From: Combretum micranthum
Taxonomy: Eukaryota; Streptophyta; Magnoliopsida; Myrtales; Combretaceae
Direction: 5' to 3'
Assembly (NCBI GenBank): GCA_024138025.1
Contig: JAMXBD010000012.1
Span: 2,542,001 to 2,606,000, forward strand
DNA: 64,000 bases
In this document: piece after piece, positions 11,705-25,690 of the stretch
Position numbering within the stretch: the stretch's first letter is position 1
How the letters are laid out: the number at the start of each line of letters is the position of its first letter
Translations under genes and position numbers: made by a program
Notes under the pieces: model-generated
The model's input: the letters and a program-made list of their open reading frames with translations, nothing else
Told to the model about the DNA's origin: nothing
Database searches by the model: none

Positions 11705-14700
11705 ATGAAGAGACTACGCATGGTGCTCTTCAATATTAATTTTATGCTATTGGCAACTTTAATATCGTCAAATCCTCATAAGTATGAAGCAATTTTCAAC
11801 TTTGGGGATTCCCTTAGCGATACCGGCAACCTCCTCCTTAGCGGTAAAGCGGCGTTTCCGGTCATCGGAAACCTCCCATATGGAGAAACATTCTTTCAAC
11901 AGCCGACGGGGCGTTGTTCAGATGGTCGACTGGTTGTTGATTTTATTGGTACAATTATTTATTTATTTATTCACTTATTTTCCCTATCACCATTTGATTA
12001 CGTGCAATATTACTAATAAGGAAAGCTGACAATGGCTAAATAAGTGAGATTGCAAGGTCGTTCGTAACCTGTTCTAGGTACAAATGAAATGATTAGCATT
12101 ATTAGCATTATATATAGAAAGTTAAATTCCTTGAAAAATATATATATATATATATATCTCATTTATAAAAATAGCTTATGAAGATCACTTAAAATATGCA
12201 AATGTAATTTTTTTTTATTGGGAAAATTTATCACTTAATTAATCCATATAAACCTTTGGAAAGTCAAGGTAATAATAAGAGCTCCTAAACAAATTGTGAA
12301 TCCTCCTAAAAAATGATTACAAGTGTGTATTTGCGCGACAAGATTGACTAATTTTAGTTTAGGAAGAAATTATTGTTGGAATTCTAGGATTTAAATATGC
12401 TGATGTTATATTATATATATATATATATAATAGTTTAAGGACCGGTACTGTAATTATTTATTTATTTATTGACAGAATTATTGCATAGTATGTTGCACTG
12501 GATTTTACAAGTGAATTTTATCTCTGGAATTTCAATCCGAACAAACTAATATATAATTAAGAGCAAAAAGTACATATAGTTGTGGAATGATTAATTGTTT
12601 ATGTATGCACATATATGATAATAATAATAATGCAGCTGAAGCATTCGGGTTGCCATACCTTACCCCATATTTGAAAATAGACAAGGGCTCATATGTGAGG
12701 GGTGGAGTGAACTTTGCAGTTGCTGGTGCCACAGCTCTAGATTCAGAGTTCTTTTATGCTCAAAAGATGAGACAGTTCCTATGGACAAACCACTCTTTAA
12801 GTGCTCAACTGGGGTGGTTCAACAATGTAAGGTCCTCACTCTGCACCACCAAATCAGGTATTTTATGTCAACAACCACATTTTCTAGGGTAGATTTCACT
12901 TGATCTTCTTTTTTTTTTTTTTTAATCCCTAACCATTTAAGGTCTAAGTTCAACAATTAGAAGTGAAGAGAACTATGAAATACAATTGATAGAAACATCT
13001 ATGGTCCGATCAACATAAGTATTTCAGTGTTGCGATAATGGTTACATATGAATTCAAGTCTTTAAATAATAGACGGGCCTATCCCAGTTAAAAAAAAATG
13101 GCATATGCATAAAATTGTCCACACTTGATATATGTTGTTATAATTTGAATTTTTTTTACAACAAAAACCTATCTTGACAATTTAACTTACTAACTTTAGA
13201 TACTAATGATCATATCACCCCCTGTTTTACATTTTTGGCCACAATAATCACCATTGCAAATTTCTAATGGATCTAGCAAAAGTATAGTGATTTCTCATAT
13301 ATATTAATCTAACCATTATCTAATATTTTAAGCTTGGTGTGGAAAATTATATTGCCTTTGCACATAATATCGACGTCATGTTTTATGTGGCAGAATGTGA
13401 AAAGCATATGTCAAAATCACTCTTTATCATGGGAGAAATTGGAGGAAATGACTATAATTATGCGTTCATTGCTGGTGGAAGCATCAAGCAGGTTAAGGCA
13501 TTGGTTCCTTCGGTTGTTGGGACAATTACTAACGCCACTAGGGTATGTCACTTGTCCTTCTCTTTCTGCTCCAATATATTTTCCCATCACATTTTGGTGA
13601 CATGCTACAGAGTGTTTTAGTTAAACTAACAATAAACTAGAAGTGTAGAACTTGTTGTCTCTTTTCTATAATAAAAAATGTCGGTTGGTGATGAAACATA
13701 GGATCTATATGTGTAGATTATTTAAGTGCGCTCAATCTGTATATAGTTAAAAACCAATTAAGAAAGTTGTTAGAGATAAATAGTCCACCAAGTCTATTAC
13801 CCATCTAACTTTTCTATTCTGAATTATGTTTTTTACCATATTAAGAATTTCCTTTTGTGATAACGAATCAAAACTATATCCTAAGTCTTCACTTTCCCAT
13901 TTCATTTCAATTTTTAAATAGAAAATCGGTAAAAAAAGAAAATCCACTTTCAACAATATATTACAGAGTGTTTCTTTTTAAGGGGAAAATTTTATATAAG
14001 TGCTTAAAATTTTATCTTTTTCTTTTGTTTTTACCAAAATGATCTTTTTATAATGATTTTGTAGGTTTTTCCTTCATTTCTTTTTATATAAATTTGATAT
14101 TATAATACAATGTAAGCACATCTACTATATATATGTGTGTGTATGTGATTAGAAGTTATCTTATGTGTGTAGTTAGTTATCTATCATATCAATATAGGGT
14201 CTGTTTGGATGGTTTATTTTTCATCTTTATCTGTGTCTTTTTCAAAATGATATGTATAAATATGTTCGATTTACATTTATATTTTATCTATATTTGATCT
14301 ATTTGATCTTTTAATAAAAATTGCAACTTTTTTTTTTTATCTGTATCTAATTCTTTATAAATAATCTATTAGAAAAAAAAAATTGAAAAAAGTATCTATA
14401 TCTGTAATCTGCCAACAAACAAACAAATATAGTAGGTTGACTTTGTGAGGGTTATGCCGACATTATTTCATGCCACGTAAGAAAATTGTATACAAGTGAC
14501 TTTATATGATGCAAAAAAATATAAGCATAATAAATTATGATACTTAAGATATACAGTTAAACCCTTGAATTTTATGACACAAATATAAAATTTCTTCCTA
14601 CTTGAAAAAAAGTTTTTAAGTCAAAATTTTGTTCACTTCTCATCTAGTAGTTTGCTAATATCATGTAGTGTAGTGATTTATTAGCTATATGTTACTTTTC

Positions 14701-16264
14701 AATGGCAATTGGACTTCTCCTGAGTAGAGGATCATAGAAGAAGGTGCAGTTAATGTCATGGTCCCAGGCAATCTTCCAATTGGATGTACAACGGCATACA
14801 TGGCTTTGTTCCAAAGCCCTCATAAAGCAAACTATGATCCAAAGTCGGGTTGCTTGAAAGCGTACAATGCTTTCGCCAAATATCACAACAAATATCTCAA
14901 ACGCTCCCTCCATAAATTGAGGCAAATGTACCCTTTCGCAAGGATTATATACGCCGACTACTATGCTGCTTCGATGCGTTTTTATGACAAGCCGAAACAT
15001 TATGGTAAGGATTACTATAATAATTCTAATTTCCTTATATTTATTTATATATCTATCGCTTCTATATGCTTTAAAATATCTTTATACTCAAACTATACAA
15101 AGTTATCTATAATTTTTCTTGTTGTTCTCCTAAATTTCTCTGGTTTAGAAGAGATTTAGCTAGTCCTCGGGAAATATAGCCATGTGCACAGTGATGGGAT
15201 TAATGCAAAAGTTGGATTTATAATGCGATTGAATATACAAATACGTGAGAATTCCTGATAAGGTCGAGGCTCCCATTTATTCAAATTTGATGCCTGTTAT
15301 TAATCGTTATTGAAAATATATGTTTACATCATGTGGAACTATTAAACTTAGACTTGATATGAAAGCAAAGATGAAGTTGATTCACAACGAGAAATAGATC
15401 AAAACCGTGGATTCACTTAACTTTATCCATTTTTAACACTTAATTAAATAAACTCTGCCACCAAAACTTTATCAATTTTTTTAATTAACTATTTCATGTA
15501 GATAATATAAATAACTTTGAAAAGTTTATAGATAGTAAAGTAATACTCTTAAATTTTAAGTGGTTAATTACGCAAATCAGTAAAATTCAGATACCAAATA
15601 TGACATTTATCCAATTATTGTGTATTCGAGCTTTTGTTATGGTAGGATGCCCATTTGGAAGGTCTTCCAACTATGACATTGCATGTTTAAGGGGATGGGA
15701 GAAAGCGAATAGAAGGAGGTTGTGACACGCAATTTGAGTAAAATCTCTAATGTAGCTTGTGGGAGAGAATCAATATTAGTTCATAAAGCATTAGTAATAA
15801 ATAAAAAACAAATACCAGCTAAGAAAATTTTTAATCAAGTTGTTGGGGAAAAAAGTTACCCATTTGTTTGACTATTGCAATTAGGGTATTATAATCAGAA
15901 CATTTGTAGTCAGAATTCAATTTTATGTATTTTTTAAAACTAACATGCATTTGATAACATGAAATGAGATACAAACACTATCCACCAATACAAATTAATG
16001 CCTACCTTTTCATGTTATTTCTCATATATATATTGGATAGGCTTTCATGGAAGCACCTTTAAAGCATGTTGTGGAGGAAGAGGCCCTTACAATACGAATA
16101 GATCCACGATATGTGGCCAACCTGGCACGACTGTGTGTAAAGATCCATCGGCTTTTGTAAGCTGGGATGGAGTCCATATGACGGAGGCTGCTTATAAATA
16201 TATTGCAGATGGCTTACTCTATCGGGGCTTCACTTCTCCCCCGCTTATTCCTACCCATGTCTAA
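11705..16264 (+). CDS. GDSL esterase/lipase (SGNH hydrolase), gene 1, five exons
   Basis: Exons by frame and GT-AG sites: 11705-11948, 12636-12857, 13394-13542, 14728-15004, 16041-16264. Total 1116 bp, 371 residues, intron phases 1,1,0,1. The start gives a hydrophobic leader (MKRLRMVLFNINFMLLATL), so the protein is probably secreted or vacuolar. An upstream in-frame start at 11594 would spoil the signal peptide. Catalytic residues: Ser36 in [12 protein letters not shown], Gly112 in [12 protein letters not shown], Asn174 in GEIGGNDYN, Asp340 and His343 in SWDGVHMTEAAY. Other family marks are [15 protein letters not shown] and [10 protein letters not shown]. The length is normal for the family. 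The wording is closest to the acetylajmalan-esterase/sinapine-esterase-like branch, which hydrolyses acyl esters of specialised metabolites (family knowledge); the substrate is unknown. Intron 3 holds a possible MITE. Confidence 0.9.
14195..14427. mobile_element. MITE-like element in intron 3 of GDSL gene 1
   Basis: The ends look like inverted repeats: GGGTCTGTTTGGATGG on the left, and ATCTGCCAACAAACAAACA on the right (reverse complement TGTTTGTTTGTTGGCAGAT). This is the style of plant hAT-like MITEs. An AATATA word occurs on both flanks, but a clean 8-bp duplication is not seen. No coding content. Confidence 0.4.
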
Positions 16265-16775
16265 CAAATTTGGCCCTGCTCAAACTTTTGAATTGTCCTT
16301 TCATACAATAATTCCGTTATTATTATAATGTAGTGAATGAGTTGTCACAACAAAAATCATTGAGAAAAATGGTTTTTCCCTTGTATACGCACTTTGTTTT
16401 TTAAAAACTTTATTCAACATTTAAAATTTTCACATTACTTTAATCAAATAGAATGAATATAGTATATATGTTTATATATATGAAGTGAAACTATGAACAA
16501 GTTTATGAAGATAAAGATGTAGCAAGTGCCTCATCGATCTCGCATATCTATTGGGAAGAATATGAAATAGTGGAGTATTTCACTCGTGATGCTGTATTTA
16601 TAGCTTAAGACAGATTTTTTCGATGCCTCTTATTTTTATTTTTTTAATCATTTTTCATGAGTTTAACGCTTGGGTAAATTGGATCTTATATTAGGAGTGA
16701 ATAAGTAATCTTATTGAAACTCAAAAACCACTTTACCTTGTATGGTTGGATAACTTTCATGAGGATATTAGAATT

Positions 16776-17185
16776 TGTTGGATTGTTTTTTTTCATAGTT
16801 AAATTTATAATGAATGAATATTTGATTATACATTTATTATTCATTCATTATATATTTAAGAGTAATAATTTTGGTATTTGTATAATGAATGAATATTTGA
16901 CTATATATTTATTATTCATTCATTATATATTTAAGAGTCATAATTTTGGTGTTTGTATAATGAATGAATATTTGACTATGCATTTATTATTCATTCATTA
17001 TACATTTAAGAGACATAATTTTGGCATTTATTGTCGGCTAGCAGTATACACATATAAATATGTGTTTTGTTAGGGTTTATATGAGAGTGAGAAAATGAGA
17101 GAGTTTTGATTTGTATTTTGTTACTCTTTCTCTTTTGTACTCCCTCTCCTCTGCCCGTAATTTTTTTCTAATTGGGTTTTCCACA
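16776..17185 (+). repeat. Possible solo copia-type LTR downstream of GDSL gene 1
   Basis: The block starts TGTTGGATTG and ends TTTTCCACA. It has a TATA-like CACATATAAATATGTG at about 17048-17063 followed by a short transcript-leader-like, pyrimidine-rich run. These are features of small copia LTRs. No target duplication was found, and it contains the 75-bp tandem repeat, so the call is weak. Confidence 0.25.
16807..17034. repeat. Minisatellite, three copies of a 75-bp unit
   Basis: Each unit begins TATAATGAATGAATATTTGA. The ATG words sit at 16810, 16885 and 16960, exactly 75 bp apart. Each unit also carries its own small inverted repeat (AATGAATGAATA facing TATTCATTCATT). Because 75 is a multiple of three, a frame stays open through the repeat, but the product is not family-like. 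Confidence 0.85.
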
Positions 17186-17548
17186 TTAATTTTGTGTGTG
17201 TTTTATCATTTTTCTTTATCTTTTTTCGTTTTTGTCATTATTTGTCTTCTAACAAAATTCACATGATATATATATATATATATATATGTATATTTCTTTA
17301 CTTCCATTTTTACGCTATAGGATATAATGTTTTTCCATATCCTATCATGAACTTATGCTTTAAAGTACACACGGTACACAGTGGCTCTTCACGAGAGACC
17401 TCGCTTAATTCATAAAGAGCAAAGACATCCGTAGTCCGGGTCGATGGCTGGATAAACAAACTCACGGAAAGAAGTCCAAAGTAGGCCCAATGTGAGGCTT
17501 ATAAATATTGTCATGATTGAGCATGAATTTATTTTTTTATTTCATTTA

Positions 17549-17574
17549 TTTTTTTTTTTTTTTTTTTTTTTTTT
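17549..17574. repeat. Poly-T tract
   Basis: Uninterrupted run of about 26 T; it could be an old retroposon tail on the minus strand or simple slippage. Confidence 0.9.
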
Positions 17575-17613
17575 GCCATCAATCTTTATTGACTTAGTCC
17601 TAAGCACGTTAAG

Positions 17614-17951
17614 GCGGTCAGTTAATTTTAAAAATAATATATGAAGTTTGATTTTGAATAATTTAATAATTAAATTCTTGCAAAAAGTTCAATTAGATAC
17701 TTAAAGTTTAGTTTTGAACAATTCGGGTATCTCAAATAAGTTTTTGCATACATTTTTCATACCTAATTGAACTTGCTTCAAGTAGAAAAAATGTATATGA
17801 AAAATTATTTCATGTATCAAATTATTCAAAATCAAGCTTCAACTAGGAAAAATGTATGTAAAAACTTGCTTTATCAAATCATTCAAAACCAAATTTCATG
17901 TATCTTATTTAATTTTACAAAATTTTAGATACCATTTTTTACATTAGCCCT
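17614..17951. mobile_element. Foldback/MITE-like inverted repeat
   Basis: The left arm (about 17640-17740, containing AAGTTTGATTTTGAATAATTT) is matched in reverse complement by the right arm (about 17800-17905, containing ATTCAAAACCAAATTTCATG). The reverse complement of the right end starts GGGCTAATG. The arms are imperfect and hold no gene. A target duplication was not resolved. Confidence 0.5.
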
Positions 17952-18570
17952 AATTAACTTACGCTAATCAATGAGATAAGAAAAGGGGATAAATAAATTT
18001 AGTATGTCCATTTAACCTAATCAAATATTAATATTTAAGTGCTTTAGTCGGGTTCCACTATCATTATATATCCTTGGCCTCATGAAAAACTTAATGAACT
18101 TGTTAGTACAAATATATGACACTTTATCTTATTTAAAATTCTAATGTTATTTTACACAGATTAGACACAATATTCAAGACTTATTAGAGTATTTTGGGCT
18201 TCCTTCTGTCCATTAACACAATCCATATAGCCATTACAAGCAAAGTTGTCGGTGGCAACTTTATGGATTAATCAGGTGTAACTGATTTTTGAAAAATATT
18301 TAAATAAAATTTTACGTAGTTATTAATTATTAACTTTAAAATATCTTGAAACGTACAAATAACTACTGTCAATAGAATCTGACCTAAGTTGCTAACTTTT
18401 AAAGAATGAGAAAAATGATGATATATGCACAATCAAACATTGGAAATTTAACAATTTTATCTTGATATATTTTAAATTCTTGACATTAATTTACTTATGC
18501 AATGTGTGTTGAATGTTTAGAATAGCAATATCAACTTATGTAGTAGTTTAGCTTTATGACTATGTTCACT

Positions 18571-21500
18571 TATCACGATCCTAAAAAAGGGCCTAGGAGG
18601 ATAAATCTGAAGTCATTATATCACCTGTACACCCGTAATATGAGAACCGACTTACAAGTTAGAGTTTGCAAGACTCTACCTAAAGAACTTCTTTACAAAA
18701 TTCTAATATGTAATTACATTTGTAGTAAATAAAGGAAATCCAATTTCCTATAATCCACAAGAACCGTAGAAAATCGATATCCCTTATCAAATCATAAAAT
18801 AGAATGGATCATCTACGTTTCACAAACTTTAGACTGTTATACAACTAATCTTGTTTAAATTCTAAGTTCATCTTACATATCATAAAATCTCAAAGAAATA
18901 AAAAAAAAATATCTAATCCTTGTTCTAATTTTGTAATTCCATCTTCCTATCTCCAAGAAGTCCTCTCCACACAGTCTTAACTCATTCTCAATGTTTTAGT
19001 CATTTTCGCACAAAAACTACAGGGGAATGAGCTAAACCATAGATCAATGAGTAACATAATCAAACCACACATCAAACATATATTAAACGCGTTTTATTAA
19101 CATACTTATGCAATTCGAGACTCAATCATATGATATGCATAATTTGTATGACCAGAATCCAAACTAATGGAGATTTACGTCCTTCTTGGTGGTTGAAAGA
19201 CCACTAGCTCAAGTCATTCACGCCCAGGAGAAATTGAGAACTAAGGAAGGGGTGCTTTCTCAATTTATTGCCATTTACATATTTTTATTACAAACATAAC
19301 CTCAAACTTCTCCTTAAAAAGAACTAAGGAGAGAGGACTTCATTTTGAAACTCATTTTGTTAGCTACATATATGTATTACTAACATAACCATCACTTCAC
19401 CTTAGAACCTCAGAGATTTCCTAAGTATTAATCCCTAAAGCCAATCCCAACATAGGCAACGTCGTTCAAGCCAACTTAGTTCTTGTAGAATTGATAACCC
19501 TATGGTATCCTTAACCAGATTTAATAGACTCCCAAAAATATTACCACAAAATTGAAATATTAATACATAACGTGAATACCATGCTAATACAAGTTATGCT
19601 TGTAGTGCAATGCAACGCATGTCCGATTCATTTAAGGGTTAAATAAGATTTATATCGTATTATGTAATGGCCATACTAGTTTCAATAAATTAACAATGCA
19701 TATTTCACAATTAACACCAAGCAAATATTATCACTTATAGTTAGTCAGTTATCAACCAATTCAATCACCAAACAGCAAATGAATCCTTGAATCCCATGCA
19801 TAATCAATTATATTTGTATTAACTCAATGCAACTATATTATAAACACAAGTAAATTGATGAGGTTCTTGTTACCTATCTGTCATCCTAATCAAGCAACAA
19901 AACTTTCAGAGGAGATCCAAAGATTATCTTATTCATCTTATGAAAGGGAATTAATAAGCACTTGTTACTTTTCTTAGTTATATTCTATCAAACATTGTTA
20001 TTTAAACTCATTTTTAACAAATATATACTTGAAACGACATTTTCCCTTTATTATGTAAAGGCTAACAATTTACATTCATATATAAGTTATCTATAAGTTA
20101 AGTCCATTTTAGCTTAACTTAATCAAATTAATTAGGTTCAACCATTTAATCCAATTATTTAATCATGTACAAATTCCATATTAAACTCAATTTTATTACT
20201 AAGTCATATTCATTTATTTTACTAAAACATTGTTATATATTTTATGAGATTTTAATTTAATTCAACTATGCCTATCCTAAATCTTTTTAATCAAGTTCAT
20301 TTTAGAACTAACCATTTAGTTCAAGTCATTTATAACCACTAAATTCATTCTATTAGTTTTATTTATCATTCATCTAATTCATTTTAGTTTAGTGAAGTTC
20401 ACTAGATCAAGTTGAGCTTAGATATATTACTAATTCATTTTACATTTGAAAATCAGGCCAACTCATATTAATTATTAAACCTATTAATCCACTCACTCCA
20501 TTTTTAATCATACAATACTAAGATATCATATATATTATTCATTATTCATTCAATTCATTCATTCATTCATTTATTTAATTTAAACAGTGGGAATCAGGGT
20601 GTGTAGTCTGTTGCACAGCCGTAGTGAAGGCATTGCTAGCCTGCATGGGCACGTGCACAACAAAATTTTATTGCCCAGACATAGATTAGCATAGGCTCTT
20701 GCATGCCCGTGTAGACCTTCTGCAGAAACAAAAGTCCAACCAAACCCTATCATCACGTCTCCCCTGCAATTTTTACACCTTCCATCAAAACATCATAGAT
20801 ATAACATGCAACTCATTTTCACAAATTTTAACACTTCTAAACTCATTTTAGTTCATCAAAACATCTCCAAACTACATCATCAATCCCTAACTTCACATAT
20901 GCATATACTACTTTGGTTTTAGCTTCTATGCTCATATCTTCCTCGTTCACAAATTTCGTCATAAACTCAACTTATATCTAACTCTAATGCATCATGTTTA
21001 TGCATATACAACAATTATATCAAAGAAAAATAGCATACTTGTTCTAGAAAAGCTCCAACATCCACAACTCTATCACTACTACTTTTCGTTAGTTTTTGAA
21101 ACTATTTCATATATGATCTCCAACTTTTATCTTGATTTTATCTTTAATTTCTCTTTTGATCTTTCTAAACTTGATATTTTAGAGTGGGATTTTGAGACAA
21201 AAAAAAAAAAAAAAGGAAAATGAAGAGAGGAAGAAAAATAAGAAGAAGAAGAGGATAGAACCGGTGGAAGACAAAGGAAAGAGAAAAGGAAGAAAAAAAA
21301 ATGAAGCAGCCCTAAAAGTCAAAGAAAAAGAAAAATAAATAGGGATAAGAATTAAAAGATATTCATGGATAAAGGATTTATGTTTAAATCTTTCAAATGA
21401 TTTCTTATCTATTGAAAGTAATGAGAAAATAATATTAGAATTTGTAACATAAAAATCAATAATTTAATTTGAAAATCTAGTTTAGAAATTCAATTTGTAA

Positions 21501-22858
21501 AAACTTGATATTTAGTTTGAGTTCATGTTTAAAACTGATATTTTTGAATAAGCAGTTGGTTTAAAAATTCATAGGAATTAAGAAGATAGAAGTTAGATCA
21601 AAATGACTTGTTAGGACCCTTTGTAAACTTTAGATAATTGAACTTTTGAAATTTGATTTATTTGATGATTGAAAGAAAAGGGATCTAATTTAAAATTTGA
21701 TGGAGATGATGATGAAATTGATTTGTTGGAGAAGATAATTAAAATAATTAGACAATTTGAAGGAATAGAATTCAAATTTGATAATTAGAAAAATTTAAGA
21801 AATTTGATTGATAAAATGAGCATTTAAAGCAAATAGATGAATGGAAGAGAATTTATAAAATCTCAAATTCATTTAAATCCATTTATTAATTTGATTATGT
21901 TTATCTATCTTATTATATTCTATAGCTTGATTTACTTAATTTAATTAGACTATCCAAGCTTAATTTTTAAATTATATTCTAGTCAAGGTTCAAAATTAAT
22001 CACCTATTATACAAGTTAATTAAGCTTAATCTAATTTAGATAAACAAATGATTTGATCATGTATTTGTAGTTAATACTTTATATTAATACTAAATTTTAT
22101 AATTCACAAGCTTTTGATTATTTAAAGATTTATTCTTTTACCTATGCATTCATTATGCTATTCTAATTATTTTAGATTAAATTTTGGTATTATGTTTCAT
22201 TTCTATCGGAACTTTGAATTATTTGGTAATTTATTATTAATTGAGATTATATATTGTATATATGTATTTATTATCATGTTTGTGTGATATTTCTTGTTGT
22301 TTTTCATTATTTGAAGTGTACTAAAACTTGGTGTTATTTTATAATCATATTCTAGGTTTGTTTATTATATGTATTATATGTTTTCTTTGTTTTATTCTTT
22401 TCTTATGTTAGTCTACTGTTTCTTGTTATTTTCATTTTCATAAAATATCTAGAGATTTAAATTATTAGATTTTGCATTATTTCTTTATAATTATTTTTTT
22501 ATTAATCTTTTATTTCTTTAATTTTCAGAAATATTATATTTTATAACAATTTATGAATATCATTATCTAATTAAAGTTAACATTAAGATATTTAATTTTT
22601 TTGTTCAATTATATATATAATATATATGAAATTTTGTTCTTCGATATCTATGGATTATTACTGAGAAGTTATGGAAAGTTGTCTTTTGAAATTTTATTTA
22701 TAGCAATTCAAATTTTAAACGGCAATTGAATTGTTTGTATTTTAATATTATTAAATCCTAAAAAAAAAAAGATTAAGAGTGATTCTTACGTTATTTCTTA
22801 AAATCTTTTTAAAAATTTTACTTTTTTCGCCTAATGATTATTATATTTGAGTTGTACA
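18571..22858 (-). repeat. LTR-like block of about 4.3 kb, relative of the solo LTR at 37.5 kb
   Basis: The left end (TATCACGATCCTAAAAAAGG..., then CACCTGTACACCCGTAATATGAG) parallels the left end of the solo LTR at 37457 (TGTCATGACCCTAAATAGG..., TGTATGCACCCATAACATGA). The right end (GATTAAGAGTGATTCTTACG to TTGTACA) parallels 43355-43451. No coding frame of note is present. It is AT-rich, with a GA-rich tract at about 21210-21300 and a GC-richer stretch at 20590-20740. The usual TG start is mutated to TA and no clean target duplication is seen (TCACT left, CTTTT right). Orientation is by analogy with the PBS-adjacent LTR end at 3397. Confidence 0.6.
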
Positions 22859-23039
22859 CTTTTGGGTAATTACATCACTCTTTTATCTCTACATCGAGAT
22901 CCAATACTCCACATCGAGTCGTTCTACTATATCTAATAATCAAATGATTACATGTAGTATTGCTGACTTCAAACTCGGACTGAATTCACTCTTCGTAATA
23001 TATAGTTTTGCTAAGTTAAAATCTAAACTATAGAGCTAC

Positions 23040-25440
23040 TTGAAATCTTCTCACTAAGTCACAAGTTAAAATAAAGGTCTGAGGATTAAAAAGAACAAAA
23101 CTTTTCCAATTGATCAACTCAAAAAATAAGATAAAAGAATAACAATTATAGTAGCTTGGCCTATATGCTGATGCACCAATCCATTTATATTTAATTTGAC
23201 TCCACCTTGCAATATAGGTGTCCACAGAATAAATTGATTTTTTTATTTTTTTGTGTGTGTATGTGTGTGTGTAATGCTCAGAATTCATTAGCTGAGATTT
23301 GGGTTGCATGTATATGATCTTTTGTTGATTCTGCTTGCTGATAAATGAGTTTATTACATGAATGCCATATAGTAGCCAGCAGAATAAAAACCTTTAAGGC
23401 GATATAACTAATGATAAGCTGCCAGAGAAATCCAGTAGTTTTGTTTAATCCAAAAAGAGAACTGAGTTGAGCGATTTGAAACATTTACGTGGTCATTTCC
23501 CAAACTTTAATTAAATCTATGACAAAAATAAAATGTTTTGAACACATGTTGAATATAGTTTCTTTAGTATTACCACACTTGGAACAAGATGCAGACATAT
23601 AGATATGTGTAATACACACCACATAAACATTTTGATTTTGAAGGGAAAATTGATTGCCATATCTAACTATTATCAATTGAACACTCATCAACAACAGCTT
23701 TAATACCATCATATATTTTTTTCAAAGAACGCGTTCATCGTGCATTTGAATGAATGTGTTTCTTATCAAACACTTCTAGCTAAAGCACTATAAGACCATA
23801 GCTATTGAATAAGAATTAAGATATTGGAAAAACCAATGATTTCTTCATTCCAAGAAGTTTCTTTTATCCACCATTCTTGAATGGTAAGAGTTTCCATATT
23901 CTCATTTAAGATTTTCCATATTCTCATTAAGTGGACTTTGTATTAGTTGCTAGAAACTTTGTGCTTTGTCCATTACATAGAATATCAAATCCATTTATGT
24001 TAGTCCATTGAGGCCTTGAGCACTTTGGGTAACGTTCTTACACAAAACAAAGCATCAGCAAGATAGCTAGGAGGGTTAGTCCTTTCAAGTACTTTGTAAT
24101 TAGGAGATAGCGATTTCACAATTTACATAGCCATACTTTCCACTCATACTATATCTTTATAGAACAAGATTTATTTCGTTGTTGTAAACTTAAAAGACCT
24201 GAATCATCCTGATTCTTATGCTTATAATCACATGCCAAGCTGCCCAATGCGGTCTATCGAACATCTTAATCACACGCCCATAAGAAATCTCTAATTATAC
24301 TCTTCAGTTTGTCTACTGTTTTTCGAGATAAGGGAGTAGCCTTCACATACTATGTGGGAAGCGATTCAAGAACTAATTTAGCTAACATCAACTAACCTTC
24401 GATACTTAAATGCTTAGCCTTTTAGCTACTCAACTTGGTTTTGTTGGGTAACAAAATAAATTGTATTAATTGAAGGAAATTAAAATATATATATATATAT
24501 ATGTATAAGAAGAGAGAATAGAGTACAGAGAGGAGCTGCAAATATTATGTCAATTTATCATCTCATATATCATATTATTACATGGAGCCAAAAAGGTGGC
24601 TAAAGTCCTAGGCAATGAAGAGTAAAATGCAACCCAATCAATATTGATACCGCCTCATGTATAATAGATGTCCTTACCTCATTAATGTTGTAAAATAGCT
24701 TGAAGTTGGTAAATTGCTTTATGGCTAAGCAAATTTTCACTGCGATATAAAATTACAAATTATATCTTAAATAGGTTTGTGCTTTCTCAGTAACGAAAAC
24801 AAGCTAACAATGTCTGTTCGGCCAAAAAAAAAACACCTAACCATGTGTGGGTTTCATTCCTTTTTCTAAGGAAAACTTAACTATTTGCCAAAAATTCAGT
24901 TTCCCCAAAATTAAGAACCTATGTAATATCATTTTTATCCTCGAGTTACTGAAGATGAAAACAATGTGATTAGCATTGACTTTTGTAACCTGAAAATTTG
25001 AGCAAAGTCGTTCAACAAGTCTTTAGATGATATCTTATTGTTTGAGTTATCCCTACCAACTAAGACAATGTCATCTACAAACATTAGATGGGATTAATGA
25101 AAATATGCCTCTTGAATTGTAAAAGGAGCCCATTCTCTATATTGAACTTTATGTTCACTTGTTCTCCTATAAAACTCCATGATTAATATAAACATATATG
25201 CGGATAACAGATTACGCTGATAAATGCGATGGCTAAGGTTAAACACATCCGATGCTTCCCCATCAATTATCGAGCATGTGGTTATACAGGAATCAATAAG
25301 TCTTATCCAACAATCTAGAAAACTATGCAATAATCATTCATTAAGATGATGTTATCTACGATTTTTCTTCCAGGTATAAAGGCGGTGAATGAGCTCATTA
25401 AGAAAAGACTAAAGCTGATAAAATAATATTTTAGCTATTA
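23040..25440 (-). pseudogene. Decayed plant LINE (L1-like): RT, zinc-binding RVT domain, RNase H remnant
   Basis: Minus-strand frames give, in order, IPGRKIVDNIILMNELLH (RT, about 25300-25400), the catalytic palm MFVDDIVLVG (about 25060-25090), LLNDFAQI, SLPTYYVKATPLSRKTVDKL (about 24300-24390) and a DFLWA-like piece. Next come CSKCGNTKETIF of the zf-RVT domain (about 23570-23600) and an RNase H start-like GGVKLNINGL near 23200. Many stops and frameshifts interrupt it, and the 5' endonuclease part is missing, as in 5'-truncated LINEs. No obvious poly-A tail is visible at the low-coordinate end. Confidence 0.75.
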
Positions 25441-25690
25441 TTTTATAAATAACGGTATATAAATAACGGTACATAAGCTAATTGGTCAAAATTGGGTCAC
25501 CTAGCTAGCACTACATATTTTAGAATTAAGATAGCTGGTTTGATTTCTAATAGGAAGCTATACTTGAGTTTTAAAATTTTGATGGATCTCCTGCTTTTCT
25601 ATTCTAACTTTCTTTTTTGTCGACTTTATGTTTAGGATTATGTTTTAAGTCAATCAAATGCTTCTTTTCTTAAATGTTTAATAGCTTTCT

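Noticed and set aside
16714..17073. 119-codon plus-strand frame after GDSL gene 1
   Set aside because: It is kept open by the 75-bp repeat, has extreme Ile/Phe/Tyr content and no family resemblance.
17340..17415. Possible organelle-derived segment
   Set aside because: Unlike the psbC piece, no organelle protein or RNA could be recognised; it belongs to the duplicated downstream DNA of gene 1.
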